NCBI GenBank assembly: GCA_964472505.1 | Contig: CAYYQW010000007.1 | Coordinates: forward strand, 1 to 64,000 | DNA: 64,000 nucleotides | Direction: 5' to 3' | Source of the DNA: JAYEIA01 sp964472505 | GTDB taxonomy: Bacteria > Bacteroidota > Bacteroidia > Bacteroidales > JAADGE01 | Shown here: positions 51,906 through 61,411 of the stretch, piece after piece | Position numbering within the stretch: position 1 is the stretch's first letter | Layout: the number at the start of each line of letters is the position of its first letter | The notes under the pieces: model-generated | The model's input: the letters and a program-made list of their open reading frames with translations, nothing else | What the model was told of the DNA's origin: nothing | Database searches by the model: none | Translations under genes and position numbers: made by a program

Positions 51906-52447
51906 AATATCTATCCGTAATTATTTTAATATTTTGCACAAGCATTCTTTTTCTTGCAAGCTGTGAAGATTGCACCGAAATATACAAAACTACGGGGATG
52001 AATGTAAGACCTGTAAACGACAGCCTTAAAGCAGCTGTTGATACAAACGCGACTGTCTCATACGAAAACTTACTCATTTATATTGTATTTGACTGGGATT
52101 ATGAGCATTTTTGCCCGGACGGCACAGAAAAAGAAAAAAGATTTTCAAGTTCAATAGAATCATTCACAATTACAAGCAATCAAGAGTATAACTCAAACTT
52201 TCAAGCCGGAGAATCATTAAATAGTATAATCGAAATATCTCATAGCATACTTGGAGGTTTTGGTTATCTTGAGGTGTTCCCATTGATTGAATATCTGGAA
52301 ACTGACGGAAATTGTCATATGAAATTTAGACTGTATTTGACCGAGCCACCGGATACAACCCGACAACATCAGTTTACAATCAACTATACAGAAGAAAACG
52401 GACAAAATTATCAGTTCACAACACACCCTTTCTACATCACACCTTAA
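51902..52447 (+). CDS. Mosaic tandem lipoprotein 1
   Basis: 181 residues, lipobox SILFLASCED (Cys 21). The first half (EDCTEIYKTTGMNVRPVNDS, then LKAAVDTNATVSYENL) is nearly identical to that of the genes at 52549 and 53111, at DNA level too. The second half (SIESFTITSNQEYNSNFQAG ... NGQNYQFTTHPFYITP) is close to that of 53111 but not to 52549. Outer-membrane lipoprotein of unknown function. Confidence 0.75.
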   Translation: MKYLSVIILIFCTSILFLASCEDCTEIYKTTGMNVRPVNDSLKAAVDTNATVSYENLLIYIVFDWDYEHFCPDGTEKEKRFSSSIESFTITSNQEYNSNFQAGESLNSIIEISHSILGGFGYLEVFPLIEYLETDGNCHMKFRLYLTEPPDTTRQHQFTINYTEENGQNYQFTTHPFYITP

Positions 52448-52473
52448 AACACAAACTATAAACACTCATGAAT

Positions 52474-52502
52474 CCGTTAGACCGCTCCAAGCGGTCAGAC
52501 GG
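52474..52502. repeat. Perfect-looking hairpin between mosaic genes
   Basis: GACCGCT and AGCGGTC pair around a 3-nt loop, extended by CCGT and ACGG outside. It lies in the only long spacer of the mosaic cluster, before gene 2, and may be a REP-type insertion. Confidence 0.6.
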
Positions 52503-52548
52503 TTCACAAAAGAACATGAAAAACAATTTCGTACAAAATCATTTACAC

Positions 52549-53100
52549 ATGAAATATCTATCCATAATTATTTTTATATTTATATCAAGCATTCTTTTTC
52601 TTGCAAGCTGTGAAGATTGCACCGAAATATACAAAACTACGGGGATGAATGTAAGACCTGTAAACGACAGCATTAAAGCAGCTGTTGATACGAACGCGAC
52701 TGTCTCTTATGAAAACTTATTCATTTATATTGTATTTGACTGGGATTATGAGCATTTCTGTGAACCGGGATTAGCTACTGAAACTCGACATCTAAGCTCA
52801 ATAAAATCACTTACGTTGACCTGTGATCAAGACTATAGTAAAGAATACCCTGCCGGTAGCGATCTTAGCGATATTGTTGATATCAGCTACCAAGAAATAC
52901 GTGGATTTTATAACGAGTATTCTCCACGCATGTCTTTAAATGAATATATAAATTCTAATGAAAACTGTCCGCCAAGAATTAGGCTTTTTTTAAAAGTACC
53001 GCCTGATTTTGCAAAGCAACTTCGATTTACCATAGACTACTTAGAAGCAGGTGGTCAGAATCTTCGGCTCACATGCTACCCCTTTTATATAACTCCTTAA
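52549..53100 (+). CDS. Mosaic tandem lipoprotein 2
   Basis: 183 residues from the ATG at 52549, which directly opens the signal peptide; an earlier ATG at 52468 would put the hairpin into the coding region. Lipobox SILFLASCED. N-terminal 60 residues match genes 1 and 3. The second half (SIKSLTLTCDQDYSKEYPAG ... GGQNLRLTCYPFYITP) is clearly diverged, while the final Y/FYITP is kept. Confidence 0.75.
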   Translation: MKYLSIIIFIFISSILFLASCEDCTEIYKTTGMNVRPVNDSIKAAVDTNATVSYENLFIYIVFDWDYEHFCEPGLATETRHLSSIKSLTLTCDQDYSKEYPAGSDLSDIVDISYQEIRGFYNEYSPRMSLNEYINSNENCPPRIRLFLKVPPDFAKQLRFTIDYLEAGGQNLRLTCYPFYITP

Positions 53101-53110
53101 AACATAAATT

Positions 53111-53653
53111 ATGAAATATATAGCCATAATTATTTTTATATTTAGCGCAAGCATTTTATTTTTTGTAAGCTGTGAAGATTGCACCGAAATATACAAAACT
53201 ACGGGGATGAATGTAAGACCTGTAAACGACAGCCTTAAAGCAGCTGTTGATACAAACGCGACTGTCTCATACGAAAACTTATACTTTTCTATTGTATTTG
53301 ACTATGATTTTGAGCATTTTTGCGAAGGATTATCTACTGAAACTCAATTTTCAAGCACAATAGAATCATTTATAATTACAAGCAATCAAGAGTATAACTC
53401 AAATTTTCCTGCCGGCGTGCCTTTAAACGATATCATTGACATATCTTATTCCGAAATGGGTGGTTTTGGTTTTGAAGAGCCGTTGCCTTTGAATGAATAT
53501 CTGGAAGATGTCAGCAACTGTCAACCATATATGAAATTATATGTAACAGAACCCCCGGATACAACAACTGCACATCGTTTCACACTCAGCTATGCTGAAG
53601 AAAACGGACAAAATTATCAGTTCACAACACACCCTTTCTATATCACTCCTTAA
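53111..53653 (+). CDS. Mosaic tandem lipoprotein 3
   Basis: 180 residues, lipobox SILFFVSCED. The shared N-terminal block is again present; the middle (TIESFIITSNQEYNSNFPAG) and end (ENGQNYQFTTHPFYITP) match gene 1. Ten bases separate it from gene 2. The three form an array in which conserved starts are joined to variable second halves. Confidence 0.75.
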   Translation: MKYIAIIIFIFSASILFFVSCEDCTEIYKTTGMNVRPVNDSLKAAVDTNATVSYENLYFSIVFDYDFEHFCEGLSTETQFSSTIESFIITSNQEYNSNFPAGVPLNDIIDISYSEMGGFGFEEPLPLNEYLEDVSNCQPYMKLYVTEPPDTTTAHRFTLSYAEENGQNYQFTTHPFYITP

Positions 53654-53663
53654 AATGCAAATT

Positions 53664-54071
53664 ATGAAAAAAATGATTTTAAAAGGATTACTTTTAATTC
53701 TTACTTTAACTCAACTAATGAGTTGTGATAAAGAACCTGAGAGAATATTAGCTGTACAAATTCAATTTGATAAGGATATTGGGTATATATCCATAATTGA
53801 AACAATGAAGAATGATACCTCAGTCCACTTAGATACTATAATCTATGATTATCAATTAACTAAGACTAATGGTTACAGGTTTCAATTAAGATTTAAAAAA
53901 GATGAACCAAATGGAGACTATCTCATTGTTTCAAAATCTTGTGATAAGACCGCTCTTATTTCGGAGGTTAGTGTCAACAAGGATTATACCTTTTCTTACC
54001 TTTTCAATGGGATTAAAAAGACAGAAAAAGATTTGACCATTTATGTTACTTATGAGATGTTATGTAATTGA
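53664..54071 (+). CDS. Lipoprotein of unknown function
   Basis: 135 residues from the ATG at 53664, which opens the signal KGLLLILTLTQLMSCDKEPE (Cys 19). A single beta-rich domain follows (ILAVQIQFDKDIGYISIIET, SVHLDTIIYDYQLTKTNGYR). No relation to the neighbours is seen. A frame that starts earlier (53592) reads through the end of the preceding gene and is not used. Confidence 0.65.
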   Translation: MKKMILKGLLLILTLTQLMSCDKEPERILAVQIQFDKDIGYISIIETMKNDTSVHLDTIIYDYQLTKTNGYRFQLRFKKDEPNGDYLIVSKSCDKTALISEVSVNKDYTFSYLFNGIKKTEKDLTIYVTYEMLCN

Positions 54072-54115
54072 TCACTATACACTAACCGTAATTTTAAATA
54101 CAAAATACTAAAAAT

Positions 54116-54592
54116 ATGAAAAATAAATATATTTTATTATTAAGCATCGTTTTTTTTATCAGTTGCAGTAAAATTGACGAAGATTGTCATGAATCAGACC
54201 CTAAAGCAATTTCATTTAGCTTTATACTAACGGATGAAAATGGTAAGGATTTATTTTTTACTCCTGAAAGTGAATACGATCCTAATAATGCAGTAGTTCT
54301 TGAAGTTATACAAGATTCCCCCTTAATACTACAAAATACTGACTGGTTTAGTTTTGGTATTCCGATAGATTCAAGTTATTTTAATCTCGAAGGATTCTAT
54401 CTTGGTATTCAGCCCAGTGAATATGCATTTTTAATTGAATTTCTTCCTGACGATGCAGATACGATTACTATAGCAACAAGTTCTGTGCAAAACGATGAAG
54501 ATTGTCTTTTGAATTACGATGCATTTTTCAATGGTGAATTAATATGCCAAAATTGTTCTTATTATGAAATCTATCAAATTACAAAACAATGA
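54116..54592 (+). CDS. Lipoprotein, paralogue of 51236
   Basis: 158 residues, lipobox LSIVFFISCSK (Cys 17). Shares ISFSFILTDENGKDLFFTPE, then SEYDP, and the late Cys pair with 51236. The 54700-54760 region beyond it repeats the ATCCCTTCAAAAA segment that lies near the end of gene 51236, a sign of local duplication. Confidence 0.65.
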   Translation: MKNKYILLLSIVFFISCSKIDEDCHESDPKAISFSFILTDENGKDLFFTPESEYDPNNAVVLEVIQDSPLILQNTDWFSFGIPIDSSYFNLEGFYLGIQPSEYAFLIEFLPDDADTITIATSSVQNDEDCLLNYDAFFNGELICQNCSYYEIYQITKQ

Positions 54593-54761
54593 AAGTGAAG
54601 CAAATGGTGTTGATACAGCTTTGATAAATAAGCTAATAAGAACAAACAGATTAGAAACCTGCTTTGAGAGATTAAAATGATAAGGCTTGCTATTCCGGTA
54701 GTCTGCCCGGTATTATGCTTCAAGAAACAAAAAACAGAAATCCCTTCAAAAACTAAAACAA

Positions 54762-55316
54762 ATGAAAACCACAATACTAATACTTCTGATAAGTATGTTT
54801 GTTACAAGCTGCAACTACCATTGCCCGGGTTTTGATAAAGACTTATTAGTATGGATGCCTTATGAAACAGGCGATGAATTAGTTTATACAAACCAACAGA
54901 ATGATACACTCAAGTTTACAATAAACCAAAAAGAAATTTCAGAACCTTATGAAACTTCTCATAAAAACAGAAATTATTGTGTTTCAAATGCGATGTTTTA
55001 TGCAACTGACGACAATATGAATGGAGTATCTGCCGAGATAATAAATGATAGAGATTATTTATCCGTTTCTGTGTCTGCCAAAGTAAACGATAGTTCCGGT
55101 TTCGATTATTTAAAAATCAAAGATATAGCTTCCATAATACAACAATATACAATAGCAAGTAAACTATACGAAGAAGTTTTAATTTTTGAAAAAGACACAA
55201 TCACAAACGATGACGATATATGGAAAATAATTTTAGCAAAAAACTACGGGATTATACAATTTCATGACCGAGAAACAGAAGATGTTTGGACGCTAAGCCA
55301 TGAACAGAGCCGGTGA
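54762..55316 (+). CDS. Lipoprotein, paralogue of 50560
   Basis: 184 residues, lipobox ISMFVTSCNY (Cys 17). NYHCPGFDKDLLVWMPYETG then DELVYTNQQNDTLKFTI corresponds to the start of 50560. Late block YEEVLIFEKDTITNDDDIWK and IQFHDRETEDVWTLSHE. Last gene of the island. Confidence 0.65.
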   Translation: MKTTILILLISMFVTSCNYHCPGFDKDLLVWMPYETGDELVYTNQQNDTLKFTINQKEISEPYETSHKNRNYCVSNAMFYATDDNMNGVSAEIINDRDYLSVSVSAKVNDSSGFDYLKIKDIASIIQQYTIASKLYEEVLIFEKDTITNDDDIWKIILAKNYGIIQFHDRETEDVWTLSHEQSR

Positions 55317-55332
55317 AGAAACCCGGAGAACA

Positions 55333-55411
55333 GTCAGCAGGTGAATTAACAGAATAAACTCCTTACAAATTGGTTTTTTCCGGTCTTATATTTACTTATT
55401 CACCCGCTGAC
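55333..55411. repeat. Long inverted repeat closing the lipoprotein island
   Basis: GTCAGCAGGTGAAT (55333-55346) pairs with ATTCACCCGCTGAC (55398-55411), one mismatch in 14. The plan and the GGTGAAT...ATTCACC ends are like those of the element at 3272-3351. It may act as a terminator, with TTTTTT inside the loop. The rest of 55317-55623 holds a G6 motif (55551-55560). Confidence 0.65.
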
Positions 55412-55550
55412 TATGTTGCAGAAAGTTTTCGGACAATTTATATCAAGCCGGGAGGCATTTTTTTTTGCAGGCTTCCGCTCTGTAACAAGCGGCTACCTGA
55501 GAAATAAACAAACATTTTACCCGCTCTAAATATTATTACCAATTTGCAGA

Positions 55551-55560
55551 GGGGGGTAGT
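55551..55560 (-). promoter_or_regulatory. G6TAGT motif, inverse partner of 46340-46349
   Basis: GGGGGGTAGT is the complement of the ACTACCCCCC found at 46339-46348. The two face each other across the island. It lies 64 bases before the tamB-like gene. Role unknown. Confidence 0.35.
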
Positions 55561-55623
55561 TGCAAAATTTTTTTTCAAAAAAAACTGTTCCTAAGATTAA
55601 ATATTATTATTTTGCGTGTTGAT

Positions 55624-58600
55624 ATGAAACGGGAAAGTAATTTTATAAGAAAACTGTTAAAAGTAACGCTGACTTTTTTTTCAGTATTGCTTTTTTTGTT
55701 GCTTACAATATTTTTTGTATTGAAAAGCAGCCGTGTGCAAACCTATGTAACACAACGCGTATCTTCATATTTATCTGAGGAATACAACACCGTTGTAAAA
55801 ACCGGTCGTGTAGAGTTATCTTTGTTTGAAGGCTTGCTTATTGAAGATCTTTATGTGGAAGATCAACAAAAAGACACGCTGCTTTATGTAGGCTCTTTCG
55901 GTGTTTTTCCAAAAGGCTTTCCGCGTTCGGCTTCCAAATTGCACTTTCGCAGCATTTCGGCTGATGAATTATACCTTAATGTGTATCAATTGCCCGACAG
56001 CTCACTTAATATGCAGTTTTTGCTGGATGCTTTTGCAAGTGACGAGACATCCGAAGACTCTGAATTACTGATTAGTTGCCGAGAATTAAAAATTTCGGAA
56101 AGTCGAATTAATTATCGTGAACTAAATCCCGACACCGTACACGGAATAAATTACGGAGATATTGCTCTAAGGGATTTTAGCTTTAAATTGTCTGATTTTG
56201 AGTTGCACAATGATGATATATCTTTTGCTTCGGCGGTAATTTCGATGAAAGACAAAAGCGGTTTTGATTTAAACGGCCTTTCATTAGAAAATACAAGTTT
56301 GGAAGCCGATATAATACGCTCCGAAGCCATTAGCATGACCACTCCTCAGTCATTTATCGAAATTCGCAGTTTTGTCATGGACTATTCCAAACCCGATGCC
56401 TTTTCAAATTTTTCGGATGAAGTATATTTAAACGGAATTTTTTCAGACAGCACTTATGTAAGAGCTTCCGACCTGAATGCTTTTTTAAGTGAACCCATTC
56501 TTGGCTTTGATGACTTGGCCTTAAGCGGTTCTCTTGCCGGAAAAATAAACCAAATGCAAATACGAAATTTCAAATTACGTATCGGCAACATTCTGCGCTT
56601 TCAGCTTCAAGCTAATATTAATAACCTGTTGAATTTTGACTCATTAGCTTTTGATACCGATATTGAAAATTTTAGAGCCGACCCCGCTCAAATGTCAAAC
56701 TTGCGAATGGGTCATCAAGATTCTGCACTCTTTGAACTCCCGGAACAAATAAAAAATCTTCGCCAAATTGATTTTGAAGGCTCTGCCGTGGGCGATTTGA
56801 ATAACTACAGAGCATCAGGAAGCTTTCAAAGCCCCATGGGCGACCTTTCGCTGCGAGTTACCGGAGGACGTGACTCAGTTCGCAGTCAATTTCTTTTCGG
56901 ACAAGTAGTTGCCGAACACATAAAGCTGGATAAGATACTTAATGATAATGATTTTGGCCAAGTTTCAATGAAACAGGAAATAGATTTCGCCATGGGAAGA
57001 GATGAAAAAATTGAATTTGAAACTTCCGGATTAATTGACAGCGTGGATTATAAGTCTTACCGATACAGAGCCGTCAATATTTTTGCTCGAATGAAAGAAT
57101 CCAACATTGACAGTTTTCTTGTAGCTGCCGAAGATGAAAATTTAGATCTTATGATTTTTGGTTCCGCAAACTTTAATCGGCAACTACCCGTCTTCAAAAT
57201 ACAAGCCGATGTGAATTATGCCAATCTATACGCTTTAAATCTCTACACCAAAAATTATCCGGCACGCGTAGCCTTTAATATCGGAGCCGATTTTACCGGC
57301 GACAGCCCCGATAACTTCATCGGGCAAATAGCCCTGTCGGAGCCTTTCATTATAGCATTGGATACCGTGCAAGCCAAATTAGATAACTTTGTTATATCAT
57401 CTGAAATTGCCGCTTACGAGCAAGGCGATGAAGTGAAACGTTACCGTTTAAATTCCGATATTCTCGACGGCGAGATGATGCTGAAAGGAAGCACAAGTCA
57501 TTTATTGCCGGCTGTTTTAAAAACCCTAAGCGAATATTTGCCGGCACTTATTGCACAATCTTCCGATGAACGCCCGGAGCAAATAAGCAGCGCCGAAATG
57601 AATTTTGATATTAAAGATGCCGGTTTTCTTTTTCAATTTATTGATCCGGGAATGGCACTGGCCGAAGGCACACATATTGAATCCAACTTTGATTCTCGAA
57701 CCAATTTTATGGATTTCAAACTTAATTCACCCGGTTTTCGTTCCGGCGATATTTTGATCAAGGATTTTTATCTGAATACGGAAACGCAAGACGAGCATCT
57801 GTTTCTTTCTCTCGGAAGTACTGAAGTCGATATTGGCCTGGAAACTACCGTTAAAAACCTTGAACTTAACAGCAAAATGTACAAAGATACGGCAGACCTG
57901 AACCTGCTTTGGAATAATTTTGCAGATACAATGAATACCAAAGGCGATATTCGAGGAAAAATTGCTTTTGATGATTTAAAAAATGATTCTTCCTTTAGAG
58001 TTAAGGCCGATTTGCAAAAATCGACCCTTATGTTCGACGGACAAACGTGGACCTTATCAGATGCCGAAATATTGAGTGATTCCTCTTATGTTGAAATCAA
58101 AGGACTGGAATTTGTGAATAAATTGCAGAGAATAGCCGTAAACGGAGAAATTTCTCATAAGCCGGATTCGGAACTCAAACTGCAATTTGCTCAATTTGAA
58201 TTGGATAATCTTCAATATTTATTGCCTGAAGACTTTGAAATAGCAGGCGTTATGAACGGTGAATTCCGTTTCAGAGAACTCTATTCCGATTTCATTATTT
58301 TAAGTAAAGATACCATTGAGAACCTGAGTCTCAATAACATTAATCTCGGAGATATGTATTTAAGCTCCGATTGGAACAGCAATGCAAGCGGGGTGAATTT
58401 TTCTTTCTACAATGAATACGGCGATGCCGACTTGGGACAAAAAGTGCAGGTAACCGACAGTGTTTACGGCACTTACTGGCCGGCCAATGACAGTATTGCC
58501 GTAGCCGGAAGTTTTAATGGTTTTAATTTAAGAACCTTTAAACCGCTTTATAAAGATTATATCGACTTTATGCGCGGTTCGCAATTAACCGGAGACTTTA

Positions 58601-60192
58601 GAGTGGACGGGTTTATAAAAGACCCCCAACTCAGAGGCAGTTTAGCACTGAAGATTACCGGCCTGGGCATTAATTATCTTGAAACGGCTTATTCCGTTAA
58701 TGAAAGTTTAAACTTGAGTTTTAATAATCAATTGATTCGAATTGACACAACCAAGCTTTATTCAAGAGGCGGCGGCGAGGCTTTTTTATTTGGAGATATA
58801 AAACACAATTCATTCAACAATTTTGACTTTGATATAACCTTACAAACCGAAAAATTTCAATTCCTAAATACACCGCCTGCCGATACCTCCTATTTCTACG
58901 GAACGGCATACGGCAGCGGACTCATATACGTAAAAGGTTCGCAAGACGACTTATTTTTGGATATTGATATCGTTACCGACAATAATACCGCTTTTTATAT
59001 TCCGCTTACATCAACTGAAACGCTTGAGGAAGAACAAAGCTTTATGGCCTTTGAGGAACCTGAAAACTCGGAAGAAGACGAAACGGATATTTTCAATAAA
59101 CCCGAAACCGTCACGCAAGAGCCTGAAAGTGGAAATATGAACATCAATATGAATTTGAATGTTACACCCGGTGCCGAAATTCAACTCATTATGGACGAGC
59201 AAACCGGCGACATTATTAAAGCACGCGGCAGCGGCGATTTACAAATTGCTATAAACTCGGCCGGCGATTTTCAGATGTTCGGCGATTATACCATTGAGAA
59301 AGGAGATTACCTCTTTACGCTTCAGAATTTTTTCAGTAAACATTTTACCATTCGCAAAGGCGGTACCATCCACTGGACCGGCAATCCGGAAGATGCAGAT
59401 ATTGACTTAACGGCTGTATATGCATTGCCTAAAGTAGGCGTTTACAGTTTGCTCTTAGATCCTTCATTGCAAGCTGCCAAAACACCGGTAAACTGTATCA
59501 TTGAAATGGACGGCGACTTAAATAACCCGGCCGTAAAGTTTGATGTGGAATTCCCCGGCGATGAATATCGCATTGCACAACATTTTAAAGTACTGGAACA
59601 AGACGAAGTTAATGAACAATTTCTGTCCCTTCTGCTTATCGGAAGCTTTCAGCCTTTGCCCGGCTTAAGCCAGGAAGCGGCTACCGGCTCACCCGTAAAA
59701 ATCGGAGAGCTTGTCAGTAACCAGCTTAACCGTCGCCTGTCCGATTTAACTAAAGATGTTGACGTAGGCGTGAATTACCAAACCGGCAGTGATATTACAA
59801 CCGATGAGGTGGCTTTGGAGCTTTCAACCCGGCTTTGGGATGATCGCATCACCATTGGCGGAAATGTAGGAGTAGGCGGCGGACTGCGTGAATCCCAAAG
59901 CAACTCACAGACCGATAATATTATTGGCGAAGTAGAAATGAATGTTAAGCTAAACCCCAAAGGAACCGTTCAACTTAAAGCATACAATAAAGCCAACGAT
60001 GACCTTACTTATGACAAAGGCCTCTATACTCAAGGTATAGGCTTTTTCTGGCGACGAGAATTTGATAAAGTTTTATTTCTGAATGCAAAAAATTCAGCCG
60101 ATTCAGCACAAAATACAAATAATAGTGACAGCATTCCGGAATCGCCTAATAAGTCCGGAATAAAACCCAAACAAAATGAAGAAGAACAGTAA
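55624..60192 (+). CDS. tamB: TamB/DUF490-family translocation and assembly protein
   Basis: 1522 residues from the ATG at 55624; the frame also contains a TTG at 55612, which is less likely. A single N-terminal membrane anchor (VTLTFFSVLLFLLLTIFFVL) is followed by AsmA-like repeats and a very long beta-solenoid-like region. The C-terminal 380 residues are the DUF490 domain (NVTPGAEIQLIMDEQTGDII, FSKHFTIRKGGTIHWTGNPE, VGVNYQTGSDITTDEVALEL). TamB-type proteins form a periplasmic bridge for lipid or outer-membrane protein traffic. No TamA gene is next to it. It overlaps the next gene by 17 bases. Confidence 0.9.
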   Translation: MKRESNFIRKLLKVTLTFFSVLLFLLLTIFFVLKSSRVQTYVTQRVSSYLSEEYNTVVKTGRVELSLFEGLLIEDLYVEDQQKDTLLYVGSFGVFPKGFPRSASKLHFRSISADELYLNVYQLPDSSLNMQFLLDAFASDETSEDSELLISCRELKISESRINYRELNPDTVHGINYGDIALRDFSFKLSDFELHNDDISFASAVISMKDKSGFDLNGLSLENTSLEADIIRSEAISMTTPQSFIEIRSFVMDYSKPDAFSNFSDEVYLNGIFSDSTYVRASDLNAFLSEPILGFDDLALSGSLAGKINQMQIRNFKLRIGNILRFQLQANINNLLNFDSLAFDTDIENFRADPAQMSNLRMGHQDSALFELPEQIKNLRQIDFEGSAVGDLNNYRASGSFQSPMGDLSLRVTGGRDSVRSQFLFGQVVAEHIKLDKILNDNDFGQVSMKQEIDFAMGRDEKIEFETSGLIDSVDYKSYRYRAVNIFARMKESNIDSFLVAAEDENLDLMIFGSANFNRQLPVFKIQADVNYANLYALNLYTKNYPARVAFNIGADFTGDSPDNFIGQIALSEPFIIALDTVQAKLDNFVISSEIAAYEQGDEVKRYRLNSDILDGEMMLKGSTSHLLPAVLKTLSEYLPALIAQSSDERPEQISSAEMNFDIKDAGFLFQFIDPGMALAEGTHIESNFDSRTNFMDFKLNSPGFRSGDILIKDFYLNTETQDEHLFLSLGSTEVDIGLETTVKNLELNSKMYKDTADLNLLWNNFADTMNTKGDIRGKIAFDDLKNDSSFRVKADLQKSTLMFDGQTWTLSDAEILSDSSYVEIKGLEFVNKLQRIAVNGEISHKPDSELKLQFAQFELDNLQYLLPEDFEIAGVMNGEFRFRELYSDFIILSKDTIENLSLNNINLGDMYLSSDWNSNASGVNFSFYNEYGDADLGQKVQVTDSVYGTYWPANDSIAVAGSFNGFNLRTFKPLYKDYIDFMRGSQLTGDFRVDGFIKDPQLRGSLALKITGLGINYLETAYSVNESLNLSFNNQLIRIDTTKLYSRGGGEAFLFGDIKHNSFNNFDFDITLQTEKFQFLNTPPADTSYFYGTAYGSGLIYVKGSQDDLFLDIDIVTDNNTAFYIPLTSTETLEEEQSFMAFEEPENSEEDETDIFNKPETVTQEPESGNMNINMNLNVTPGAEIQLIMDEQTGDIIKARGSGDLQIAINSAGDFQMFGDYTIEKGDYLFTLQNFFSKHFTIRKGGTIHWTGNPEDADIDLTAVYALPKVGVYSLLLDPSLQAAKTPVNCIIEMDGDLNNPAVKFDVEFPGDEYRIAQHFKVLEQDEVNEQFLSLLLIGSFQPLPGLSQEAATGSPVKIGELVSNQLNRRLSDLTKDVDVGVNYQTGSDITTDEVALELSTRLWDDRITIGGNVGVGGGLRESQSNSQTDNIIGEVEMNVKLNPKGTVQLKAYNKANDDLTYDKGLYTQGIGFFWRREFDKVLFLNAKNSADSAQNTNNSDSIPESPNKSGIKPKQNEEEQ

Positions 60193-61354
60193 AACAGCTA
60201 CCAAGCTTATCCATGCAGGCTACAAACCCAATGAATATCGAAGCATTATAACACCGATATATCAAAGCTCGGTTTTTGCTTTTGAAAACATCAGCGAAAG
60301 CTCTGATTTATTCGACAGCGAAAGTGAATCTTTTGTTTACACGCGCTTGTCAAATCCCACCGTAAGAGCTTTTGAAGATGCCGTAAGCGCACTTGAGGGC
60401 GCATACAGAGGAATAGCCACAGCATCCGGAATGGCGGCTCTTAATGCGGTGGTATTCGCTTTTGCAGGCGCCGGCAAACATATTCTTTGTGCCGACTCGG
60501 TTTACGGTTCTACACGTTCGGTTATTGAAAATGATTGGACTCGCTTTGGTGTGGAATCGGATTTTATTGATACATCCGTTATTGAAAATATTGAAAACGG
60601 TATAAAAACCAATACGGCTGTCATATATATTGAAACGCCTTCCAACCCGCTGCTCAAAATTACCGATATTCGTAAAGCCGCTGAGATTGCTCATAATCAC
60701 AATGCCCTTCTAATAGCCGATAATACCTTTGCCGGGCCCGTTTTCCAGAATCCCTTGGCTTTTGGAGCCGATATTGTTATACATTCCGTAACCAAATACA
60801 TTAACGGGCATTCGGATGTAGTGGGCGGTATGGCTTTGGCTTCTAATCCGAAGTTTTTTGAAAAATTGCACCATGCCATGATATACTCCGGCGGAAATAT
60901 GGATCCGCATCAGGCTTTTCTGGCACATCGCGGATTAAAAACTTTAGGCTTGCGTATGAAAAAAGCCGAAGAAAATGCTTTAAACATTGCCCGCTTTCTA
61001 CAAGAACAAGCCAATGTTGAGAGGGTTCATTACCCGGGACTTGAATCGCATCACGGGCACGAAACGGCCAAAACTCAAATGTCCGGTTTCAGTTCCGTAT
61101 TAAGTTTTGAATTAAGCGGCAGGCTTTCAGCCGGAATACAATTAATTAATTCTTTGGAACTGATAATCCCGGCCGTTTCTTTGGGCGGAATTGAAACCTT
61201 TATTCAGCACCCGGCCTCCATGACGCATTCCAACATCAAACCCGAAGAACGCCTTAAAAGCGGAATTACCGACGGCCTCATTCGTATGGCTATAGGCATC
61301 GAAGATGTTGAAGATTTATTGAATGATTTGAAAACAGCGCTTGGAAAGCTATAA
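60176..61354 (+). CDS. Cys/Met-metabolism PLP enzyme (cystathionine gamma-synthase/lyase family)
   Basis: 392 residues, fold-type I. ITPIYQSSVFAFENISESSD opens it, ASGMAALNAVVFAFAGAGKH binds PLP phosphate, IADNTFAGPVFQNPLAFGAD has the Asp, and IHSVTKYINGHSDVVGG contains the Schiff-base Lys. VSLGGIETFIQHPASMTHSN follows near the end. Members are cystathionine gamma-synthase, gamma-lyase or methionine gamma-lyase, and I cannot separate them by eye. It is translationally coupled to tamB, an odd partner, so the pairing is probably positional. Confidence 0.9.
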   Translation: MKKNSKTATKLIHAGYKPNEYRSIITPIYQSSVFAFENISESSDLFDSESESFVYTRLSNPTVRAFEDAVSALEGAYRGIATASGMAALNAVVFAFAGAGKHILCADSVYGSTRSVIENDWTRFGVESDFIDTSVIENIENGIKTNTAVIYIETPSNPLLKITDIRKAAEIAHNHNALLIADNTFAGPVFQNPLAFGADIVIHSVTKYINGHSDVVGGMALASNPKFFEKLHHAMIYSGGNMDPHQAFLAHRGLKTLGLRMKKAEENALNIARFLQEQANVERVHYPGLESHHGHETAKTQMSGFSSVLSFELSGRLSAGIQLINSLELIIPAVSLGGIETFIQHPASMTHSNIKPEERLKSGITDGLIRMAIGIEDVEDLLNDLKTALGKL

Positions 61355-61358
61355 AAAA

Positions 61359-61386
61359 CCCGGCAAGCAGTTTCTCGCTTGCCGGG
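61359..61386. terminator. Terminator between convergent genes
   Basis: CCCGGCAAGC and GCTTGCCGGG form a 10-bp stem with an 8-nt loop. Reading leftwards it is followed by T6, so it chiefly ends the minus-strand gene. Confidence 0.8.
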
Positions 61387-61411
61387 AAATATTTTCTGTC
61401 CGAATAAAGGC

